38,391 nucleotides of DNA from positions 1 through 38,391 of the forward strand of contig PLXK01000205.1 of assembly GCA_003151415.1 (NCBI GenBank), in the 5' to 3' direction. A program made the translations under genes and the position numbers. The notes under the pieces are model-generated. The model had not been told where the DNA came from, did no database searches, and worked only from the letters and a program-made list of their open reading frames with translations. This stretch comes from Bacteroidota bacterium (GTDB lineage Bacteria; Bacteroidota; Bacteroidia; Palsa-965). Below are positions 32,974 through 38,391 of this stretch, piece by piece; positions within the stretch are counted from its first letter, which is position 1, and the number at the start of each line of letters is the position of its first letter.

Positions 32974-34209
32974 ATGGCATTGAATTATATCTGGATCGCT
33001 TTCTTCCTCATTGCATTCGTCGTTGCCCTGGTGAAACTTATTTTCTTCGGCGACACATACGTTTTCCAGAAACTGATGGATGGCACATTCGCTTCTTCTA
33101 AAACAGCCTTTGAAATTTCCATCGGACTCACCGGCCTGATGACTTTCTGGCTGGGAATTATGAATGTCGCTGAAAAAGCAGGAGCCATTCGCATTCTTGC
33201 CCGCATTGTCAATCCATTCTTCAGCCGCATTTTTCCGCAGATCCCCAAAGATCATCCCGCCATGGGACAAATCGTCATGAATTTTACGGCCAATATGCTG
33301 GGCCTGGGAAATGCCGCAACCCCTCTGGGCTTAAAAGCCATGCAGAGCATGCAGGATCTGAATACTGAGAAAGATACCGCTTCCAATTCGCAGATTATGT
33401 TTCTTGTCTTAAACACGGCAGGATTTACATTGCTCCCGGTGACCATCATGATGTACCGTCTTCAATTCGGAGCGAAAGATTCCTGTGATGTTTTCATTCC
33501 CATTCTCCTGACAACCTTCTTCTCCACTTTTGTCGGAATTCTCGCCGTTTCCATCCGACAGAAAATAAAACTTTTTGATCCTGTTCTCCTTGCCTGGGGA
33601 TTGGGAATAAGCGCCTTTGTAGGCGGTACAATCTGGCTTTTTTCTAGAATGGATTCCGCCCAAATCACTGTCGTTTCCCGCGTGGTAAGCAACCTGATTC
33701 TTTTCAGCATAATCGCTGCATTTATTGGCTATGCGCTTTTCAAAAAAGTAAATATCTATGAGGCGTTTATTGAAGGGGCGAAAAACGGTTTTACCACTGC
33801 CATTAAAATCATTCCATACCTGGTTGCCATGATGGTAGGCATCGCGGTATTCCGCACTTCGGGAGCGATGGATTTTCTTATTCAATGTGTCAGCCATGCC
33901 TGCACGGCTATTGGAATGAATACAGATTTCGTCCCTTCACTGCCGACAGCATTGATGAAACCGCTCAGCGGAAACGGAGCGAATGTCATGACACTCGACG
34001 CCATGAAAACGTACGGTGTTGACTCATTTGCAGGAAGGCTCTCAAGCATTGTACAGGGCTCTTCCGACACCACCTTTTATATCATTGCCCTCTATTTTGG
34101 TTCTGTGAACATAACAAAAACACGTTACTCCGTTACATACGGACTCCTCACCGATTTCGCAGGATTTCTGGCCGCCGTGTTTATGGCGTATCTGTTCTTT
34201 GGGAAGTAA
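32974..34209 (+). CDS. Nucleoside-recognition (Gate) domain membrane protein, SpmA-SpmB fusion
   Basis: The 411-residue product is a multi-pass inner-membrane protein with two Gate-type (nucleoside recognition) modules. The first (about 45-150) resembles SpmA, with NFTANMLGLGNAATPLGLKA. The second (about 270-400) resembles SpmB, with PLSGNGA and VQGSSDTTFYIIALYFG. In Bacillus the two are separate spore-maturation proteins; in many non-sporulating bacteria they are fused, and the substrate is not established. The start is an ATG at 32974. It stands 178 bases after the amidotransferase gene, behind a short repeat, and converges on the glucosaminidase-LysM gene. Confidence 0.87.
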   Translation: MALNYIWIAFFLIAFVVALVKLIFFGDTYVFQKLMDGTFASSKTAFEISIGLTGLMTFWLGIMNVAEKAGAIRILARIVNPFFSRIFPQIPKDHPAMGQIVMNFTANMLGLGNAATPLGLKAMQSMQDLNTEKDTASNSQIMFLVLNTAGFTLLPVTIMMYRLQFGAKDSCDVFIPILLTTFFSTFVGILAVSIRQKIKLFDPVLLAWGLGISAFVGGTIWLFSRMDSAQITVVSRVVSNLILFSIIAAFIGYALFKKVNIYEAFIEGAKNGFTTAIKIIPYLVAMMVGIAVFRTSGAMDFLIQCVSHACTAIGMNTDFVPSLPTALMKPLSGNGANVMTLDAMKTYGVDSFAGRLSSIVQGSSDTTFYIIALYFGSVNITKTRYSVTYGLLTDFAGFLAAVFMAYLFFGK

Positions 34210-34253
34210 ATGGATTTTTTCGTTGACCTTTCTTACATCAACACCCCGCCACA

Positions 34254-35207
34254 CTATTTTTTCTTCTTGGAATGCCTGAGGAAAAGAACGTCACCCGGTT
34301 TGGGCTGAGCGTCTGGCTTGAGATTGTTCTTTTTACAGAGAAACTTGAGCTTGATGCAATATTGCTGGGAAATGGAATACAGGGTGTCGCCCGCTTTAAC
34401 CACATGGTAATCGGCAGATCCGTTTCTTCTTTTCGGATTCAGATAAATCCTTTGTCCGATAGCAAGCCTCGTGTTTTTATCCAGTTCATTGTATTTGGGC
34501 AACTCCCACCCGCCTTTGGCAAACTCCTTTGCAAGACTTTCGAATGAATCACCCGCTTTTGCAAGCACCCAGTTGCGTTCGCTCGTCTGCTGAATGGCAT
34601 GTGCGGTATTGTCCCTGGATTTATCCGTCAGATGAAGCTCTGGATTTGAAGGCTTCTGAAGGGGCGGCATAGTAAGATCCTTGTCGTAAAGATAAAGCTC
34701 GTTCTTTTCAATGATTTCCAGCAACCTCTCCTTGTATCTTGGCTCTGTTGCATAACCCGATTCTTTAAGTCCTTTTGCCCAGCCCCGATAATCCGTGGTA
34801 CGCAAATCGAAAAGAAAAGCATACCGCGGCCTGGATTTCAAAAACTGAGAATGGTCGCTGTAAGATTCGAGGACTGTTCTGTATTTCCGAAAACATTCAT
34901 CTTTCGCATCATCATCTTTGACATAGGTTGGACCGCTCCAGTCGGTATGGCATTTGATTCCGAAGTGATTGTTTGCATAAACGGCCAGATCGCTGTTCCC
35001 GTTATCACTCTCCAGCATACCCTGTGCAAGTGTTATGCTCGCCGGAACCCCAAACATTTGCATTTCCTTTACCGCATCATCCTTGTAAATCTCCACATAC
35101 TCCTGCGGACTCAGTTTCCTTTCAGATGGTTGAGCAATCAAGGTGCCACCCGACAGCAGGATCAGGAGCGGTAAAACAAACAGTTGTTTAATAGCGGGTA
35201 TCGTCAT
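34254..35207 (-). CDS. Exported glucosaminidase (GH73-like) with two LysM domains
   Basis: The 317-residue product begins with a signal peptide (about 1-25, ending IAQ). A glucosaminidase domain (about 38-180) follows, with the likely catalytic Glu in ITLAQGMLESDNGNSDLA and the FGIKCH and FRKYRTVLESYSDHSQFL segments typical of the family. It cleaves N-acetylglucosaminyl bonds in peptidoglycan. Two LysM-type peptidoglycan-binding modules occupy about 210-260 (WVLAKAGDSFESLA) and 268-312 (YHVVKAGDTLYSIS). The C-terminus is Lys-rich. It probably acts in the periplasm or outside the cell in wall remodelling. It converges on the SpmA/SpmB-like gene with a 44-base gap. Confidence 0.92.
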   Translation of the reverse strand: MTIPAIKQLFVLPLLILLSGGTLIAQPSERKLSPQEYVEIYKDDAVKEMQMFGVPASITLAQGMLESDNGNSDLAVYANNHFGIKCHTDWSGPTYVKDDDAKDECFRKYRTVLESYSDHSQFLKSRPRYAFLFDLRTTDYRGWAKGLKESGYATEPRYKERLLEIIEKNELYLYDKDLTMPPLQKPSNPELHLTDKSRDNTAHAIQQTSERNWVLAKAGDSFESLAKEFAKGGWELPKYNELDKNTRLAIGQRIYLNPKRRNGSADYHVVKAGDTLYSISQQYCIKLKFLCKKNNLKPDAQPKPGDVLFLRHSKKKK

Positions 35208-35330
35208 TTACTTAACGGGATGAACCAAATACAAAGCTATAAGGAATGCCATATACCTGCAATTGCTGAAAAGGGCTTTTTTGAACAGCCTGATGTTGAT
35301 ATGAATATGGGCGCATTTACGCCATGCTCA

Positions 35331-36218
35331 TCAAAGGCCGGGCTCCGGCGCCACCGGGTTCCCCTGGACTCCCCCACTGTGAATGGCCAGGATCTTCGAA
35401 CCTGTCTTGAAAAACCCTTTCCCGGCAAGATCATAAATGCCGAACATCATTTTTCCGGTGTAGACATGATCCAGTTGAATACCATGCTGTTTCTTGAACC
35501 GGTTTACAAATTCAGGCAACTCAGGCTTTGATTTACCATACCCTCCGAAATGGTAGTCGGTCATTATTCGTGTCTGGCTGGCTATCTCCTCACCGGCAAA
35601 ATCCGCAACCGCTTTCTGCAAAAAAGAGCCTCCCTTCAAAGCCGAAAAACCAATCGACTTTCCTCTTCCTTTATCTGAAGAAGCGATACCAGCCAGGGTT
35701 GCTCCCGTACCACAGGCACAGCAAACATAGTCCGCCGATGAATTCAGAGAATCCAGGATTTCCCGGCATCCTTTGACACCCAATGCATTTGAACCGCCTT
35801 CAGGCAACACATACAGATCCTTGCCAAATTTTTCATTCACCCAATCCATAAGTGCATCCTTGTCCGAATACAAGTGACGGTCCACATACTGTAAGATCAT
35901 ACCCTGATTTTGAGCAAGCAGCAGGGTATTGTTGAGAGGCAAGTGCTCCTCGCCCCGGATAATGCCGATGGTAACGAATCCAAGTTCGTTTCCTGCGGCG
36001 GCAACGGCACTGATGTGGTTGGAATAGGCGCCTCCAAAAGTCAGCATGCCCTTTTTCTTCTGTAAACTGAACTCTTCCAGATTGTATTTCAGCTTAAACC
36101 ATTTGTTCCCGCCCCATAAAGGATGAATCAGGTCCAGGCGAAGCAGATTGAGCTCCAGCCCGAGACTGCTGAAGAAGGCATCATGAATTTCATTTACCGG
36201 TGGCATTCCAACACTCAT
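35331..36218 (-). CDS. PLP-dependent ACC deaminase / D-cysteine desulfhydrase family enzyme
   Basis: The 295-residue product is a fold-type II PLP enzyme. The PLP Lys lies in GGNKWFKLKYN, the GGAYSNH segment binds substrate, ACGTGATLAG binds the phosphate, and IHSGG closes the C-terminus. The family includes 1-aminocyclopropane-1-carboxylate deaminases and D-cysteine desulfhydrases; sequence alone does not settle the substrate. At about 295 residues it is somewhat shorter than classical ACC deaminase (about 335). ATG 36218 is chosen over an adjacent in-frame GTG at 36221. A perfect minus-strand -7 motif (36242-36249) lies 24 bases upstream. It is divergent from the DUF5522-hutU genes. Confidence 0.86.
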   Translation of the reverse strand: MSVGMPPVNEIHDAFFSSLGLELNLLRLDLIHPLWGGNKWFKLKYNLEEFSLQKKKGMLTFGGAYSNHISAVAAAGNELGFVTIGIIRGEEHLPLNNTLLLAQNQGMILQYVDRHLYSDKDALMDWVNEKFGKDLYVLPEGGSNALGVKGCREILDSLNSSADYVCCACGTGATLAGIASSDKGRGKSIGFSALKGGSFLQKAVADFAGEEIASQTRIMTDYHFGGYGKSKPELPEFVNRFKKQHGIQLDHVYTGKMMFGIYDLAGKGFFKTGSKILAIHSGGVQGNPVAPEPGL

Positions 36219-36227
36219 CACATTTTA

Positions 36228-36249
36228 TACCTTTGCTTTGACAAAGATA
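36228..36249. promoter_or_regulatory. Overlapping divergent -7 motifs
   Basis: TACCTTTG on the plus strand (36228-36235) and TATCTTTG on the minus strand (36242-36249) are both exact TAnnTTTG matches, separated by six bases. Each start site would fall near or inside the other motif, so the two promoters may exclude each other. They point at DUF5522-hutU and at the PLP-enzyme gene. Confidence 0.5.
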
Positions 36250-36425
36250 ATCTTTCAAATCGCCTGAAGATGCAGACTTTTTTAAAGTACGAAAAAAGCT
36301 TCTGACTTCAAGTTGACAGGGTCGGATTGAAATTCACCGAAAATGACCGAAGCAGAAATGAAAGCGGAATCAAGGGTAAAAAGCCAAGAGAAAAGATTCG
36401 GACTCAATCACCCGAAAAAAACCTG

Positions 36426-36605
36426 ATGGACAATTACGAAAGCCCAAACAAACTGGATCCCGAAGACTTCTATTACAGTCCGGAAGGATATATTATTTTT
36501 ACGGCCAAATATCTTTTAAAGAGAGGCTTTTGCTGCAAAAACGGCTGCAAGCATTGTCCCTATGGCTTTAATAAAAAAACAGGCGGTTTTGAAAAAAAAA
36601 CCTGA
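36426..36605 (+). CDS. Small Cys-rich protein, DUF5522-like
   Basis: The 59-residue product contains a conserved core, FYYSPEGYIIFTAKYLLKRG, then FCCKNGCKHCPYGF. Its four closely spaced Cys residues plus His could bind zinc or iron. I recall this as the DUF5522 family, of unknown function. The frame extends upstream to a TTG at 36327, giving 92 residues, but the extra part is low-complexity and basic; the ATG at 36426 gives the compact family-like form. It precedes hutU by 33 bases on the same strand, so the two are probably co-transcribed. Confidence 0.7.
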   Translation: MDNYESPNKLDPEDFYYSPEGYIIFTAKYLLKRGFCCKNGCKHCPYGFNKKTGGFEKKT

Positions 36606-36638
36606 ACAGAAAGCACTTTTATCCTTCATAACGAGAAT

Positions 36639-38391
36639 ATGACAACGACAGAATTCCGCAACCTGATCAAACAGGGCATTCCCGATAAACTTCCAAAAGC
36701 AAAAACATTTGATGATTCATTGAATCATGCTCCGAAAAGGAAAGATATTTTAAGTGCAGAAGAAAAGATTCTTGCCATACGAAATGCCTTGCGCTATTTC
36801 GACAAAAAACACCACGTTGTTTTGTCAAAAGAATTTGCCCTGGAGTTAAAAACATACGGACGTATTTACATGTACCGTTTCCGTCCCGAATATAAAATCC
36901 AGGCCAGGCCTATCAGCGAATATCCGGCCAAATGCAAACAAGCTGCAGCCATCATGCATATGCTCAGCAACAATCTGGATTACGCCGTTGCACAGCATCC
37001 GCATGAACTCATTACCTATGGGGGTAACGGAGCCGTTTTTCAGAATTGGGCACAGTACCTCCTGACCATGAAATACCTTTCTGAAATGAGCGATGAACAA
37101 ACCCTCGCTCTTTATTCGGGTCATCCGCTTGGCCTGTTCCCTTCTCACAAAGACGCCCCTCGGGTTGTCGTAACAAACGGCATGATGGTTCCGAACTACA
37201 GCAAGCCGGATGATCTGGAACGTTTCAATGCACTGGGTGTTACGCAATACGGACAAATGACTGCCGGTTCATTCATGTATATCGGTCCGCAGGGAATTGT
37301 CCACGGAACAACGCTTACCATTTTGAATGCAGGAAGAAAATTCTCGAAGTCGGCATCGGAAGGTTTGCCGGGGCAGGTATTTGTTTCATCCGGACTCGGA
37401 GGCATGAGCGGGGCACAGCCCAAAGCAGCCCGGATAAGCGGTGCAATCGGTGTGATCGCCGAAATAAATCCGAAAGCAACACATACACGTCACAGCCAGG
37501 GATGGGTGGACGAGGTATATGATGATCTGGACAAGCTGATTGGCAGGGTTGAACGCGCACGAAAATCGAAAGAAGCTGTTTCGCTGGCCTACCAGGGCAA
37601 TATCGTGGATCTGTGGGAAAAATTTGCAGAAAAGAAAGTAAAGGTTGAACTCGGTTCCGATCAGACCTCGCTCCACAACCCCTGGGCAGGGGGATATTAT
37701 CCGGCGGGATTCAGTTATGAGGAATCCAACAGGATGATGGCAGAAGAACCGGAACGCTTCCGGAAAGAGGTCCGTAAATCCCTCATCAGACAGGTTGCTG
37801 CCATCAATAAAATGTCGGATCAGGGCATGTACTTTTTCGATTACGGCAATGCTTTTTTGCTCGAGGCCAGCCGTGCAGGTGCGGATGTCCTGCTGAAAAA
37901 CGGAAAGTTCAAATATGCTTCTTACGTACAGGATATATTGGGACCGATGTGTTTCGATTATGGATTCGGGCCTTTCCGTTGGGTTTGCACATCGGCTGAT
38001 CCGAAAGATCTGGAAAAGACAGATCGTCTTGCATTGGCTGTTCTGGAAAAAATATACAAAACAGCTCCTAAAGAAATCAAACAGCAACTGGCAGATAACA
38101 TCCTCTGGATCCGGGAAGCTCAAAAAAACAAACTGGTTGTCGGCTCTCAGGCCCGCATCCTTTATGCAGATGCAGAAGGACGGATAAAAATTGCGGATGC
38201 GTTCAACAAAGCGATCCGGGCAAAAAAGATTTCGGCACCCGTTGTGCTGGGACGCGATCATCACGATGTATCCGGAACAGATTCTCCTTATCGGGAAACT
38301 TCAAATATTTACGATGGCTCACAATTCACTGCTGACATGGCTGTGCAGAATTTTGTAGGTGATGCCTTTCGCGGCGCTACCTGGGTCTCTT
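36639..38391 (+). CDS. hutU: Urocanate hydratase, 3' end beyond the window
   Basis: HutU converts urocanate to imidazolone propionate in histidine degradation, using tightly bound NAD. The 584 codons present start at an ATG at 36639 and stay open to the window's end. Recognisable segments include YGGNGAVFQNWAQY (signature, about 127-140), LYSGHPLGLFPSHKDAPRVV, SSGLGGMSGAQPKAA (NAD-binding) and LGRDHHDVSGTDSPYRET. The N-terminal extension (KQGIPDKLPKAKTFD...) matches the long form of about 660-680 residues found in Bacteroidota and animals rather than the 555-residue proteobacterial form. About 80-90 residues should lie beyond the window. No other hut gene is visible. Confidence 0.95.
   Translation, partial: MTTTEFRNLIKQGIPDKLPKAKTFDDSLNHAPKRKDILSAEEKILAIRNALRYFDKKHHVVLSKEFALELKTYGRIYMYRFRPEYKIQARPISEYPAKCKQAAAIMHMLSNNLDYAVAQHPHELITYGGNGAVFQNWAQYLLTMKYLSEMSDEQTLALYSGHPLGLFPSHKDAPRVVVTNGMMVPNYSKPDDLERFNALGVTQYGQMTAGSFMYIGPQGIVHGTTLTILNAGRKFSKSASEGLPGQVFVSSGLGGMSGAQPKAARISGAIGVIAEINPKATHTRHSQGWVDEVYDDLDKLIGRVERARKSKEAVSLAYQGNIVDLWEKFAEKKVKVELGSDQTSLHNPWAGGYYPAGFSYEESNRMMAEEPERFRKEVRKSLIRQVAAINKMSDQGMYFFDYGNAFLLEASRAGADVLLKNGKFKYASYVQDILGPMCFDYGFGPFRWVCTSADPKDLEKTDRLALAVLEKIYKTAPKEIKQQLADNILWIREAQKNKLVVGSQARILYADAEGRIKIADAFNKAIRAKKISAPVVLGRDHHDVSGTDSPYRETSNIYDGSQFTADMAVQNFVGDAFRGATWVS

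Noticed and set aside
37386-38264. Long minus-strand open frame of 292 codons
   Set aside because: It lies wholly antisense to hutU, whose conserved motifs are unambiguous.
1-38391. Prophage, restriction-modification, toxin-antitoxin, retron or other defence genes
   Set aside because: No such domains were recognised on either strand. The DUF4258-like protein is the only remote toxin-like candidate, and it has no antitoxin partner.

Overview
The window looks like a chromosomal segment of a member of the Bacteroidota. The evidence is a fused LpxC-FabZ gene, a PorX-type response regulator, an exported protein with a type IX secretion (T9SS) C-terminal sorting domain, DUF5723 and OmpA/TSP3 surface proteins, and repeated upstream matches to the Bacteroidota sigma-factor -7 motif TAnnTTTG. 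The EF-P loop (PGNLRAF) suggests a lineage outside the Flavobacteriia, but I cannot place it further. I see no rRNA, convincing tRNA, phage, plasmid, defence system or CRISPR array.

Layout. 1-380: array of short palindromic repeats. 447-1538: aroB (-). 1603-1703: palindromic intergenic element. 1759-2925: proline dehydrogenase (+). 3253-5381: four poorly characterised small genes, mostly membrane or acidic proteins. 5425-8877: alanine dehydrogenase, TsaE and PorX, all on the minus strand. 9109-16916: a plus-strand block of a small ORF, an HD phosphohydrolase, lpxC-fabZ, lpxA, a lone ABC ATPase, efp, an lpxD-like acyltransferase and a SpoIIE-type phosphatase. 16893-23174: a minus-strand surface-polysaccharide block (FkbM methyltransferase, Wzx-like flippase, two tandem Wzz-like proteins, O-antigen ligase/polymerase), with a divergent glycosyltransferase at 23208-24392. 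24620-25219: rnhB. 25522-26787: T9SS cargo, followed by a strong terminator. 26921-32125: a large membrane-anchored propeller protein, then a DUF5723-TSP3-OmpA outer-membrane gene split by one in-frame TAG. 32280-38391: glutamine amidotransferase-like protein, SpmA/SpmB-like fusion, glucosaminidase-LysM protein, a PLP enzyme, a small Cys-rich DUF5522 protein, and hutU, which runs off the window end.

How the genes fit together. Much of the window concerns the cell envelope. lpxC-fabZ, lpxA and the lpxD-like gene make the first steps of lipid A and supply hydroxyacyl precursors. The polysaccharide block would flip, polymerise and length-control a surface glycan. PorX is known in relatives to control T9SS, and one T9SS cargo is encoded here. 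Amino-acid catabolism is represented by proline dehydrogenase, alanine dehydrogenase and urocanate hydratase.

Most notable observations: (1) a single amber codon at 30881-30883 interrupts an otherwise continuous 819-codon surface-protein frame; (2) the flippase carries an exact-period 40-residue tandem duplication in a soluble insertion; (3) several distinct intergenic repeat families share an inverted-repeat architecture; (4) one of these abuts a glutamine amidotransferase gene that has no conventional start codon. I found no clear multi-gene system that is wholly new.
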